In this document: positions 12,688-20,685 of the stretch, piece after piece | How the letters are laid out: the number at the start of each line of letters is the position of its first letter | How positions within the stretch are numbered: the first letter of the stretch is position 1 | IMG/VR virus record: IMGVR_UViG_3300017782_000125 | Location: 1-30,104 of that record | Length of the DNA stretch: 30,104 bases | Strand: one strand, 5' to 3' | DNA from: a virus | Position numbers and translations under genes: made by a program | The notes under the pieces: model-generated | Seen by the model: only the letters and a program-made list of their open reading frames with translations | Database searches by the model: none | Told to the model about the DNA's origin: nothing

Positions 12688-12771
12688 ATGATACAGTCGT
12701 TTCCCCTAACCATTGCCGAAGCGATAATCATTGCGCTTCTTGTGGCGATCATCATCAAGGCACATCGCTAG
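12688..12771 (+). CDS. 27-aa single-TM microprotein, in frame with terL
   Basis: An ATG at 12688 follows AGGAGA (12678-12683) at good spacing. The 27-codon frame encodes MIQSFPLTIA, then a hydrophobic helix (EAIIIALLVAIII) and KAHR, ending with TAG at 12769-12771. It is in the same frame as the terL frame that opens right after this stop. A small membrane peptide is the simplest reading; translation could also help deliver ribosomes to terL. Confidence 0.55.
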   Translation: MIQSFPLTIAEAIIIALLVAIIIKAHR

Positions 12772-12780
12772 ACCCCCCCT

Positions 12781-14259
12781 TTGTTGCTGGGAATCAAAGG
12801 GACTCCGGCACTGAAAAATTTTGGCAATGCGCTTCTCCCAGACTGCGCATGGGATTGGGGCGGGCTTTTGACTGACCTAGAAGATACCCTTTTAAAGCTC
12901 CGTAACGACCCTGAGATGTTTGTGCGGCACGTTATAGGGGCAGAGCCGCAGGGCTGGCAGACAGAGGCGCTCAGAGCGATTGCGAGCGATAATAAGCTGG
13001 CGATTAAGTCGGGTCACGGTACTGGCAAATCGGCCTATTTGTCATGGCTAATCTTGTGGTGGCTGCTGACGAGGTATCCGACCAAGATCGTGGCAACTGC
13101 TAATACGGCGCATCAGTTAAATGATGTGTTGTGGACTGAGGTTGATAAATGGGCGCGGCAGATGCCCGAAGGCTTCAAGAGCCAATTAGATTTCAAGAGC
13201 GACAAGATCAGCTTGTCGGGCAGCAGTGATAGTTTTTGTGCATTTCGCACAAGTCGCAGAGAGAACCCAGAGGCTTTGCAGGGGTTTCACAGCGAAAATA
13301 TGCTGATCATTGTTGATGAGGCGTCTGGTGTGCCAGATGTGGTGTTCCAGGTTGGTGAGGGTGCTATGTCCACGAAGGGGGCAAAGACGGTTCTCACTGG
13401 CAACCCAACAAGGGCAGAGGGCTTTTTCTTCGATGCCTTCCATAGCAATCGTGAGCAGTTTCATTGCATGACGGTGAGTTGTGCGGATGCTGACACGGTT
13501 GACCCCAAGTTTATCGGGGACATGGCGGCGAAGTATGGCGAGGAGAGCAATGTCTATCGCGTCCGTGTTTTGGGAGAGTTCCCGACTCAAAGCGATGATG
13601 TTCTGCTGCCTCTGCATTTGGTTGAGGACGCTGTAAAGCGGGACATTGAGTCGAGTCCTATGACCCCTGTTGTTTGGGGCGTTGATGTTGCGCGGTTTGG
13701 TGGCGACAGATCAGCCCTTTGCAAGCGGCAGGGTCAGGTGGTGACGGAGAAGGTCAAGACCTGGCAGGGCAAGGACTTGATGGAGCTTGCTGGCATCATT
13801 TTGACTGAATATGAGGCCACGCCTTATTCGTTGCGGCCTGAACAGGTGTTCATTGACTCTATTGGTGTTGGTGGCGGTTTAGCAGATAGATTGAGCGAGT
13901 TGGGTGTGCCTACGATTGGCATTGCAGTGTCTGAGAGTCCTTCATTGAAGGATCGCTTTACAAGGCTTCGGGACGAGTTGTTCTGGAAGGCTAGAGAGTG
14001 GTTTGAGGCCAGAGATTGCAAAATACCGAATGATGAGGCGCTCATTAGCGAAGTCACAGCCGTCAGGTATAAATATCAATCTACTGGCAAGCTCAAGATT
14101 GAGTCGAAGGACGAGATGAAGCGCAGAGGGCAGCGAAGCCCTGACGTTGCGGATGCTTTTGTGCTGACCTTTGCCCAAGAGGGTGCGATGGCTCTAGGCC
14201 ACACTTCAAGGTGGAACACAAGGGCAAGCATCAAGCCAGACGCGAGGTGGGTTGTATGA
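12781..14259 (+). CDS. terL: Terminase large subunit (ATPase-nuclease)
   Basis: This 492-residue protein packages DNA. The ATPase domain has Walker A GHGTGKS (78-84), Walker B MLIIVDEA (D179, E180) and the coupling motif TGNPT (206-210). The RNase H-like nuclease domain has GVDVARFGGDRS (D302, D309), FIDS (D359) and a late PDVADAF. The start is unusual: the only nearby start codons are TTG at 12781 and 12784, without a ribosome-binding site, nine bases after the in-frame TAG of the 27-codon gene. The first ATG (near 12915) would remove about 45 residues. Confidence 0.92.
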   Translation: MLLGIKGTPALKNFGNALLPDCAWDWGGLLTDLEDTLLKLRNDPEMFVRHVIGAEPQGWQTEALRAIASDNKLAIKSGHGTGKSAYLSWLILWWLLTRYPTKIVATANTAHQLNDVLWTEVDKWARQMPEGFKSQLDFKSDKISLSGSSDSFCAFRTSRRENPEALQGFHSENMLIIVDEASGVPDVVFQVGEGAMSTKGAKTVLTGNPTRAEGFFFDAFHSNREQFHCMTVSCADADTVDPKFIGDMAAKYGEESNVYRVRVLGEFPTQSDDVLLPLHLVEDAVKRDIESSPMTPVVWGVDVARFGGDRSALCKRQGQVVTEKVKTWQGKDLMELAGIILTEYEATPYSLRPEQVFIDSIGVGGGLADRLSELGVPTIGIAVSESPSLKDRFTRLRDELFWKAREWFEARDCKIPNDEALISEVTAVRYKYQSTGKLKIESKDEMKRRGQRSPDVADAFVLTFAQEGAMALGHTSRWNTRASIKPDARWVV

Positions 14260-14531
14260 CTGACAATGTTGTTGAGTTTCCCAAGCGCGAAAACATGAAC
14301 ATCGTTGTTGAGTTAGATGCAGAGCAAGAGAACATTGAAACGTGCTTGACCTCATTAATATGTCATATCAATGGGTTACACGTTTCTGCGGACATGACTT
14401 GGATTGAGTTGATGCACGCCAGCTTACTAGCTGCGGCAAACTGCGGGATGCAGGCAGGCCTCACGGCTGGTGAGTATAAGGAAATTTTAGACTCAATTGA
14501 GATTTTAAAAGATGAGGATAAAAATGGTTAA
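14256..14531 (+). CDS. Small acidic protein after terL, unknown
   Basis: ATG 14256 overlaps the terL stop (ATGA), preferred over an upstream ATG at 14211 inside terL. The 91-residue product is acidic and probably helical, with VVELDAEQENIETCLTSL and a C-terminal EYKEILDSIEILKDED. It leads a run of seven very short genes before the portal. No family was recognised. Confidence 0.65.
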   Translation: MTDNVVEFPKRENMNIVVELDAEQENIETCLTSLICHINGLHVSADMTWIELMHASLLAAANCGMQAGLTAGEYKEILDSIEILKDEDKNG

Positions 14532-14670
14532 AAGCACAAAAAAGCCAGTAAACACTGAAAAAGTGGAGAAAGCGCCAAAAGCTGTAAAAAAGCCATCTGT
14601 GAATATTAGTGCGATGTCACCAAAACAGCGCCGCGAGTATGAATTGCAACAAAGATTGGCGAAAGGCTAA
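14524..14670 (+). CDS. 48-aa Lys-rich protein
   Basis: ATG 14524 lies four bases after AGGAT and overlaps the previous gene by eight bases. The 48-residue product is Lys/Ala/Pro-rich (KKPVNTEKVEKAPKAVKKPS) and ends with a possible short helix (MSPKQRREYELQQRLAKG). Its composition suggests binding to nucleic acid or to an acidic capsid partner. It is part of the small basic protein cluster between terL and the portal. Confidence 0.6.
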   Translation: MVKSTKKPVNTEKVEKAPKAVKKPSVNISAMSPKQRREYELQQRLAKG

Positions 14671-14673
14671 TCA

Positions 14674-14943
14674 ATGCCCAGAGCAAAGCCAGCGAAGGGA
14701 AAGGCACGAGTCAAAGTCACCGCTAGTGGCAAAAAAGTGTCATATGGGCAAGCTGGCAAGGCAAAAGATGGCGGATCACGAGTCCGTAAAGGCACAAAAA
14801 AGGGTGACGCTTATTGCGCAAGATCAGATGCGCAAATGAAGCGCTTTCCAAAATCTGCAAAAAACCCAAACAGCCCTTTGAGGCTTTCTCGCGCTCGTTG
14901 GGGCTGCGTTGGTAAAAAGTCCAATAGGCGATCAAAGGCATGA
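14674..14943 (+). CDS. Small basic protein, DUF6321-like
   Basis: This 89-residue protein contains KKGDAYCARS and NSPLRLSRARWGCVGKKSNR, which I recall as the signature of a small basic family (DUF6321) seen in marine phages. Two cysteines sit in conserved positions. It starts three bases after the previous stop with AAAGG upstream. Very high Lys/Arg content fits a DNA-binding or capsid-internal protein, but its role is not known to me. Confidence 0.65.
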   Translation: MPRAKPAKGKARVKVTASGKKVSYGQAGKAKDGGSRVRKGTKKGDAYCARSDAQMKRFPKSAKNPNSPLRLSRARWGCVGKKSNRRSKA

Positions 14944-15092
14944 AAAAATTAACTGCACGTCAAGAGGCTGCGCTGAAACGGCACAAAGAGCATCACACAG
15001 CGAAGCATATGGCTGCGATGCGCCGTTCTATGGGCGCGGGAAAAACATTCAAAGAGGCTCATCGGTTGGCGATGCGTAAAGTCGGGAGATAA
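14940..15092 (+). CDS. 50-aa basic helical protein
   Basis: ATG 14940 overlaps the previous stop (ATGA). The 50-residue product is rich in Lys, Arg and His (KRHKEHHTAKHMAAMRRSMG) and ends AHRLAMRKVGR. It is probably a single amphipathic helix or a helical hairpin. Overlap, order and composition mark it as part of the small basic cluster. Function unknown. Confidence 0.6.
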   Translation: MKKLTARQEAALKRHKEHHTAKHMAAMRRSMGAGKTFKEAHRLAMRKVGR

Positions 15093-15094
15093 CG

Positions 15095-15160
15095 ATGTAT
15101 CATAAGAAAAAGGGCAATAAAAAAGGCGGAAACGTCAAAAAAGGCAAGTTCTGCTCATAG
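15095..15160 (+). CDS. 21-aa Lys/Gly-rich microprotein
   Basis: ATG 15095 follows GGGAGATAAC. The product is YHKKKGNKKGGNVKKGKFCS after the Met, ending in TAG immediately before the ATG of the next gene in the same frame. Extreme Lys/Gly content matches its neighbours. It may be a true short gene or the 5' part of a longer product if TAG were read through. Confidence 0.4.
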   Translation: MYHKKKGNKKGGNVKKGKFCS

Positions 15161-15400
15161 ATGTATTACGTCCGTGTTTTACGCCCGAAGAAAAACGCAC
15201 CCCCGCAGTTCTCCCTCTGCGAGGGGTGTGTGACCCCTAAACGATGCAAAGGCAAGGAGACCTGTGATGCCCCGACGCTTTCCGAAAGTGCCGAAGGACA
15301 AGAAAACAGGCCTGCCAAAAAAGTATCTAGCAGGGTCAAAAAACAAGTCAAAAAAAGCAGCAGAACTCAAGCGAACCGCCGCAGCGTACAAGCGGGGTGA
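15161..15400 (+). CDS. Small Cys-motif protein with overlapping basic tail
   Basis: This 79-residue frame begins YYVRVLRPKKNAPPQFSL and has CEGC, KRC and ETC, a likely four-Cys metal site (residues 20, 23, 29, 35). The remaining 44 residues are low-complexity and basic, and are encoded over the start of the next gene in another frame, an overlap of 134 bases. The N-terminal half looks real; the tail may only be tolerated. No ribosome-binding site of its own is obvious. Confidence 0.45.
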   Translation: MYYVRVLRPKKNAPPQFSLCEGCVTPKRCKGKETCDAPTLSESAEGQENRPAKKVSSRVKKQVKKSSRTQANRRSVQAG

Positions 15401-15503
15401 GCCCATTGATGTCGCTGCTATAAGCAAGTCGAGAGCCGCTCAGAATGTCAAAAGCAAAGCCACTAAACGAAAAAACAAAAGCCGCTCTAAGAAAAAAAGC
15501 TGA
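15267..15503 (+). CDS. Small very basic protein, unknown
   Basis: ATG 15267 has AAGGAG at 15254-15259, an excellent ribosome-binding site. The 78-residue product (PRRFPKVPKDKKTGLPKKYL, then GSKNKSKKAAELKRTAAAYK) is strongly basic, with a C-terminal run ending RKNKSRSKKKS. It resembles small proteins of marine phages near the portal gene. A nucleic-acid-binding or head-internal role is inferred only from charge and place. Confidence 0.65.
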   Translation: MPRRFPKVPKDKKTGLPKKYLAGSKNKSKKAAELKRTAAAYKRGEPIDVAAISKSRAAQNVKSKATKRKNKSRSKKKS

Positions 15504-15702
15504 AGGCTCAAAGTTCACCTATGGCGAGTTGGCCTCTGTTTATCGCAGAGGGCAAGGCGCTTATCTTGGTGGCGGCTCACGCAATGTGCCAATGGCGGCG
15601 TGGTCTATGGGCAGAGTTAATTCGTATATGCGTGGTGACAAGGCGCGGACGGCTGATAAAGATATTTATAAAAAGGCTCGCGCCAGAGGCAAAAGCAAAT
15701 GA
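15445..15702 (+). CDS. Small basic protein, DUF5824-like
   Basis: This 85-residue protein has KPLNEKTKAALRKKAEGS, a short linker, then TYGELASVYRRGQGAYLGGG and AWSMGRVNSYMRG. This order recalls a small phage family (DUF5824) known from marine viruses; the match is from memory. It overlaps the previous gene by 59 bases and the portal by four (ATGA), and is the last of the small cluster. Function unknown. Confidence 0.65.
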   Translation: MSKAKPLNEKTKAALRKKAEGSKFTYGELASVYRRGQGAYLGGGSRNVPMAAWSMGRVNSYMRGDKARTADKDIYKKARARGKSK

Positions 15703-17687
15703 TGGATGATGAACAGCTAGGCTCAGTGATCTCGCGAGAGATCACAGAAAGCCTCAATCATTTCGACACCGAATACACGCAAGACCGCATCGATGCGCTT
15801 GATTATTATTTGGGTCGGCCTCTGGGCAATGAGGTTGAAGGCCGCTCGTCTGTAATTTCTACAGAGGTTGCGGATGTTGTTGAGCAGATTATGCCCTCAA
15901 TGATGCGCATCTTTACAGGCACCGATAAGGTAGTTCGGTTTGCCCCGCGCACTGAAGAAGATGTTGAAAAAGCTGAACAAGCCACCGACTATGTAAACTT
16001 TGTGCTTCAAAATGATAACGATTATTACCGCATATTATATAACTTCATCAAAGACTCCCTGCTGTTTAAAATCGGGGTTATCAAGGTGTGCTGGGACGAG
16101 ACCGATGAGGTGCAGCAGGAGACCTACGAAGGGCTGGAAGAGAGTGAACTGGCTCTCTTACTGGCAAACCCTGACGTTGAAGTTGTTGAGCAAAACGAAA
16201 ACATTGTGGTCGCGGGTGACGAAGATCTAGGGATCGAACAGGTCATTAGCTATGACATCACACTGCGCATCAAAACAAAGTCAGGCCGTGTTCGTGTCGA
16301 GAATGTGCCGCCTGAGGAATTCTTGGTAAGCCGCAGAGCGAAATCCCTTGAAGAAGCACGATTTGTCTGCCACAGGACAACTATGACAGTCAGCCAGCTT
16401 GTGAGCATGGGCTATGACCAAGAAGAGGTCGAGGCTTATGCTGGCGTTGGTGAGTTGGATGTTGAGCATGAGCGCCGCAAGCGTTTTGAAGATTTAGATG
16501 CGCAGCAGAACTATGATTATGCAGACCCATCACAGCGCGAAGTGCCTGTTTATGAGAGCATCATCAAAGTTGACTATGACGAGGACGGCGTTGCGGAACA
16601 TCGCCGTGTTTTGAGCATTGGTGACTCCGGCGAATATGTGCTGGAAAACGATATTATTGATTATATCCCATTTGCGGTGGTGTCACCGATATTGATGCCG
16701 CATCGTTTGATCGGGCGGTCGATATTTGATCTGACAAAGGACTTGCAGGTTATCAAGTCCACACTGCTGCGCCAATATCTCGACAGCACATATCTTAGCG
16801 TTATGCCCCGCATTGTGGCGGTTGAAGGTCAGGTCAATCTGGATGATCTGCTAGATGGGACTGCTGGGGGCATTATCAGGGCTAGGAATCCTGGCGCGGT
16901 GCAGCCATTGAACACTGGCGGCATTGGCGCTGAAATCCAGCCTTTGATGCGGTATCTTGACGAAATCAAGGAACAAAGAACAGGCCAGTCAAAAGCATCG
17001 ATGGGACTCGATGCAAACGCGCTGCAATCAACAACGGCGGCGGCTGTTGCCGCGACAGTTAAGGGTGCAGGCCAAAAGCTGGAATCTTATGCCAGGACAA
17101 TTGCTGAGACTGGCATGAAGGACGTTTATAAACTTGTGCTGAAGATTGTTTCCACTTATCAGCAACAGCCTCGCATTATGCGGCTGCGCAATAAGTTTGT
17201 GCCAATTGATCCGCGTGAGTTTGAGGGCTTCGACTTGGTGGTCAATGTCGGACTTGGCACTATGGACGAGCAAGAGAAGATGGCTCGTTTGATGGAGATC
17301 ATCGTCAAGCAAGAGCAAATCTTGCAGCAGCTAGGCGTGAACAACCCGATTGTTTCTGTAGAGCAATACACAAACACTCTGCGCCAATATGTTGAGCTTG
17401 CTGGCATGAAAGATGCCAGCCGCTATTTCAAAGACCCGATGCAGGCGCAAATGGAACAGCAGCAGATGGCATCACAGCAACAGCAACAGCCATCGCCAGA
17501 AATAATGAAACTTCAGCAAGACTTTGAGTTGAAAAAAGCCAAGCTGGATGCAGAGATCTCTTTGGAGCGTGAAAAGATGATGTTGGAGCTTGATCTCCGG
17601 CGGCAAGAGTTACAAGCGGAAAGTCAACTCCGCGCAGCCAAAGCAATCACTGACGCAGAGATATCGACCAACCTGCCACGAGCATGA
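15699..17687 (+). CDS. Portal protein, P22-like
   Basis: This 662-residue protein forms the dodecameric ring through which DNA enters and leaves the head. Recognisable segments are EVEGRSSVISTEVADVVEQI, MRIFTGTDKVVRFAPR, QATDYVNFVLQNDNDYY and IKDSLLFKIGVIKVCW, which I know from podoviral P22-type portals. The C-terminal 100 residues are a Gln-rich linker (MASQQQQQPSPE) and a long coiled coil, as in P22, where the barrel reaches into the head. It overlaps the next gene by four bases. Confidence 0.9.
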   Translation: MMDDEQLGSVISREITESLNHFDTEYTQDRIDALDYYLGRPLGNEVEGRSSVISTEVADVVEQIMPSMMRIFTGTDKVVRFAPRTEEDVEKAEQATDYVNFVLQNDNDYYRILYNFIKDSLLFKIGVIKVCWDETDEVQQETYEGLEESELALLLANPDVEVVEQNENIVVAGDEDLGIEQVISYDITLRIKTKSGRVRVENVPPEEFLVSRRAKSLEEARFVCHRTTMTVSQLVSMGYDQEEVEAYAGVGELDVEHERRKRFEDLDAQQNYDYADPSQREVPVYESIIKVDYDEDGVAEHRRVLSIGDSGEYVLENDIIDYIPFAVVSPILMPHRLIGRSIFDLTKDLQVIKSTLLRQYLDSTYLSVMPRIVAVEGQVNLDDLLDGTAGGIIRARNPGAVQPLNTGGIGAEIQPLMRYLDEIKEQRTGQSKASMGLDANALQSTTAAAVAATVKGAGQKLESYARTIAETGMKDVYKLVLKIVSTYQQQPRIMRLRNKFVPIDPREFEGFDLVVNVGLGTMDEQEKMARLMEIIVKQEQILQQLGVNNPIVSVEQYTNTLRQYVELAGMKDASRYFKDPMQAQMEQQQMASQQQQQPSPEIMKLQQDFELKKAKLDAEISLEREKMMLELDLRRQELQAESQLRAAKAITDAEISTNLPRA

Positions 17688-18085
17688 GTCAGTTTGGAGA
17701 TGCCTGCCTTCTCTTGGCAAGCACAGGAACTTACACGCACTGGAAGCTGTCAAAGATCATGGCCTGCATCGGCTATCCGATCACGCTGAACCAATGCTTG
17801 ATTTATTATGATGGCAAGATGCCAATCGGGTTGATCACGTTTGGATATGTGAGCGATTGGGCGCTTGACGAGCTTATGAGTGGCAAGCGGACGATTGAGA
17901 AGCAAGACTGGCAAAGTGGCGACAATTTGTTTGTCCCCGACCTGATAGCACCGCATGGCAACGTGCGGCAAATGACAAAGCATTTTCACAAATTTGTGAA
18001 GGGCAGACACGGAGAGGGATTTCGGTGCAACTGGTATCGACCCGCTTTGAAGAGGACTGGATATGCGCGGACGCGATCTGATTAA
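17684..18085 (+). CDS. HlyC-family toxin-activating lysine acyltransferase homologue
   Basis: This 133-residue protein matches the HlyC/RtxC family: YTHWKLSKIMACIGYPITLN, then PIGLITFGYVSDWALDELM, then DWQSGDNLFVPDLIAPHG. HlyC uses a His and an Asp; the equivalents H19 (THW) and D86 (VPDLIAP) are present at matching spacing. HlyC enzymes move fatty acyl groups from acyl-ACP to lysines of RTX toxins. No RTX repeat protein is visible here, and the gene is wedged between portal and a structural protein, overlapping both. Acylation of a virion or host protein is a reasonable inference. Confidence 0.8.
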   Translation: MSQFGDACLLLASTGTYTHWKLSKIMACIGYPITLNQCLIYYDGKMPIGLITFGYVSDWALDELMSGKRTIEKQDWQSGDNLFVPDLIAPHGNVRQMTKHFHKFVKGRHGEGFRCNWYRPALKRTGYARTRSD

Positions 18086-19382
18086 CGGTTATGACTACGG
18101 CAAACATATGCATCAGCAGATGTATTGCTTTGGTTCGGACGGTGGTGGTGACTCTGGTGGTATGTCTGACGAGGACATGGATCAGGATTTGCAGCAAGAT
18201 ATTGCTGCCGCTGCGGCTCAAGATCAGGGCGTCGATATTGGTGGTTATGAATTTGACAACAATTTTGACAGATCCAATGCCAATACAGCCACAGCCGTTC
18301 AAGCCACACAAGATGTGATGGATGCTGTTGATGCGGCTCGTGCGGCAGACCCTATGAATGTCAATGCTGGAGTGCGTGCAGCGCAGGATATTATTGGCGC
18401 TAGTCCAACTGTCCAAGCGGCAATCAATAATCTCGCTAATTACACATCTGTTGGCACACCGTCATCATTCGCAAACAGGTCGCTCGTTAGCGATATAATT
18501 GATAGGAACCGCAGGCTCGGCACCCCAACATATGATATCACTGAAAACTATGTCGGGGCGGTAACAGATCCTACATTTAGCAATCCAGACGAAGTAACAG
18601 AGACGCAAGATGTCTATGGCATGGATGATGAATATGACGCTGTTTCACCTGAAGATGTCGAAGCATATGCAGACCAAATGGGTTACGACCTCAGTGATGC
18701 GTCAACAGGTTATCGTGATGCAAGGCTGTTTGGCGGCATAACACCAGATCAAATAGCAAATCTAGAAACTCGCGCTGAAAGCCCATTTGGGTTCAACGCG
18801 AGGGGGATTCTGGACGAAATTGCGAAGGGCAAAGTGACAGGCTATGCCGTTGATGATCAGGGCATAGTGCAAGGGGTCAAATCGATAGACGACAGCGCGT
18901 TTGGAAAAGGGTTGTCACAACTTGCCACTCTTTCGCCTTTTTCTAATTTGCTGGGTATCGACCCAAACGCCGTGTTTGAAACATACACTGGTCGACCTGA
19001 TTTCAACCCTTCAGGTCAAGGCTCTCGTGGCTTTGCTAACGACAGGGGCGGGGATGGCGAGCCTGAAGTGCCGCCTGTTCAAAACCCAATGACAGGGGCT
19101 GTAAGTTGTCCTGATGGTTATAGTTTTGATCCTGATAAAAATGCTTGTGTTGAGAATGATGTAACATCTGACCAAGCGGGGGGCGGTCAGCCAGTAACTA
19201 ACTTCCCTCTTGACCCAGATATGTATGTTCGCATGACGGCGCTTGACCAAGCGCCAACTGGCCTGCCATCAGGTTTTGACTTTAATACGGCAAACCGCCG
19301 CTTTCAGGAGTCATATGCTTACAGACCACAATATTATGGTCGAACACCGATGAATTTAACTGGTTTCACTCGCCTAAGATGA
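18063..19382 (+). CDS. Putative virion structural protein, unknown
   Basis: This 439-residue protein begins inside the acyltransferase gene with AGAGGA seven bases upstream. It is acidic and low in complexity, with long Asp/Ala/Asn-rich stretches (QDIAAAAAQDQGVDIGG) and a Cys motif CPDGYSFDPDKNACVEN of a type often seen in phage structural proteins. No transmembrane segment or enzyme motif is visible. Its position between portal and scaffold suggests a head or connector role. It is the neighbour most likely to meet the acyltransferase. Confidence 0.6.
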   Translation: MRGRDLINGYDYGKHMHQQMYCFGSDGGGDSGGMSDEDMDQDLQQDIAAAAAQDQGVDIGGYEFDNNFDRSNANTATAVQATQDVMDAVDAARAADPMNVNAGVRAAQDIIGASPTVQAAINNLANYTSVGTPSSFANRSLVSDIIDRNRRLGTPTYDITENYVGAVTDPTFSNPDEVTETQDVYGMDDEYDAVSPEDVEAYADQMGYDLSDASTGYRDARLFGGITPDQIANLETRAESPFGFNARGILDEIAKGKVTGYAVDDQGIVQGVKSIDDSAFGKGLSQLATLSPFSNLLGIDPNAVFETYTGRPDFNPSGQGSRGFANDRGGDGEPEVPPVQNPMTGAVSCPDGYSFDPDKNACVENDVTSDQAGGGQPVTNFPLDPDMYVRMTALDQAPTGLPSGFDFNTANRRFQESYAYRPQYYGRTPMNLTGFTRLR

Positions 19383-19633
19383 ACGAGGGGAAACTGAGGC
19401 ACGACATGGAGCGTGCAGCGAAAGTGGAAGCGCTACTGAGCGATCCGCTTATCACAGAGGCATTTGAAACTCTGGAACAAGAATTTGTTACCGCGTGGAA
19501 ACAGTCAGCGATTGCTGACCAGGCAGCACGCGAGAACATCTACCAGCTTTTGCAAGCACTAGATGCTCTCAAGGGACACTTTGTCAAAGTCCTTGAGGAC
19601 GGAAAACTCGCAAAGGATCGGCTAAAATTTTAA
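19379..19633 (+). CDS. Small helical protein before scaffold
   Basis: This 84-residue, fully helical-looking protein (KLRHDMERAAKVEALLSDPL, then ITEAFETLEQEFVTAWKQSA) overlaps the previous stop (ATGA) and ends 17 bases before the scaffold gene. Similar short proteins precede scaffolds in podovirus-like genomes. A minor head-assembly role is inferred from position only. Confidence 0.6.
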   Translation: MNEGKLRHDMERAAKVEALLSDPLITEAFETLEQEFVTAWKQSAIADQAARENIYQLLQALDALKGHFVKVLEDGKLAKDRLKF

Positions 19634-19650
19634 TATATTAGGAGCTAAAG

Positions 19651-20670
19651 ATGGTTCAACCCGAAGCGGAAACCAATAATCTTTCACTTGAAGATGCAGC
19701 AGGGTTGTTGCTTCAGTCTCGACACGAGGCAACTGAACAGCAGCCAGCCGCGCAACCTGAAGAAGCGATTGTCGAAGATCAGGTTTTGCCCTCTGAAGAA
19801 GAAGCCGTTGAAGGTGAGGAATTAGAACTCACTGAGGACGATTACGAAGAGGAAGATCAAGCCAGCGATGAAGCTGATGAGGACGACTACGAGGAGCAAG
19901 ATGTCTATACCGTCAATTTGGCGGGACAAGAGATCGATGTAACCCTTGATGAAGCCCTCAAAGGTTACACGCGCGAGGCTGATTACACGCGAAAGACGCA
20001 GCAACTAGCGAGCGAGCGCAAAGAGTTCAAAGCTGAACAAGAAGAATTTGAACAAGTCCGCGCCCAAACCGCTCAACTGCGTGATGCGTATGCAAACACG
20101 CTTCAGGACTTGGGAAGCCAACTTGAACAGGGTCTTGGTAAAGAACCTGATTGGGATAAGGCATATCAAGAGCTTGATGCGAAGGAATACACTAGGCTTG
20201 TCCAAGATTGGAACACACGCAAAGAAAACCTGCAAAAAGTGCGGGTTGAACAAAATCGTGTTGCAAAAGAGCGTGCTAGGGAAAACCAAGAGCTTATGCA
20301 GCGGCATTTGTCTCAGCAGTCAGAACTCATGCTTGAGCGGTTGCCTCAGTGGAAGGACGAAAAAGTCCGCGATACTGAGCGTGCCAGCTTAATCAAACAC
20401 GCGAAAACATTGGGATACACTGACGAAGAAATATATCAAGCAGCCGATCACAGGGCTATTATTGCTCTGTACCACTCCTGGCAACTTTCAAAGCTACAAG
20501 CGGCAACGCCTGAAGCTAAGAAAAAGGTCAAGCGTGCGCCAAAAATGGCAAAAGCCGGAGTTCCTCGCAGCAAGAATGAAGTGGCATCACGGCGCAAAGA
20601 AAAACTGCGCCAGCGTCATGCCAAAGAGGGTTCAATAGCCTCTGCGGTGGATCTTCTACTTAATCGCTAA
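19651..20670 (+). CDS. Scaffolding protein
   Basis: This 339-residue protein sits directly before the capsid gene, has AGGAG upstream, and has the scaffold composition. There is a highly acidic N-terminal part (LTEDDYEEEDQASDEADEDD), a short strand domain (YTVNLAGQEIDVTLDEALKG), a long coiled coil (about 105-240), and a basic C-terminus (KKKVKRAPKMAKAGVPRSKN and following) of the type that binds coat protein. It guides procapsid assembly and then leaves. Confidence 0.82.
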   Translation: MVQPEAETNNLSLEDAAGLLLQSRHEATEQQPAAQPEEAIVEDQVLPSEEEAVEGEELELTEDDYEEEDQASDEADEDDYEEQDVYTVNLAGQEIDVTLDEALKGYTREADYTRKTQQLASERKEFKAEQEEFEQVRAQTAQLRDAYANTLQDLGSQLEQGLGKEPDWDKAYQELDAKEYTRLVQDWNTRKENLQKVRVEQNRVAKERARENQELMQRHLSQQSELMLERLPQWKDEKVRDTERASLIKHAKTLGYTDEEIYQAADHRAIIALYHSWQLSKLQAATPEAKKKVKRAPKMAKAGVPRSKNEVASRRKEKLRQRHAKEGSIASAVDLLLNR

Positions 20671-20685
20671 TGTGAGGTAATTATT

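Noticed and set aside
13186-13617. Long antisense reading frames over terL, portal, ejection and other genes
   Set aside because: They mirror strong sense-strand genes, have no motifs or ribosome-binding sites, and are shadow frames.
12769-15160. Recoding of TAG across the phage
   Set aside because: TAG ends several clear genes (for example the holin-like gene at 2221 and terS at 12512) at sensible places, so it works as a normal stop.
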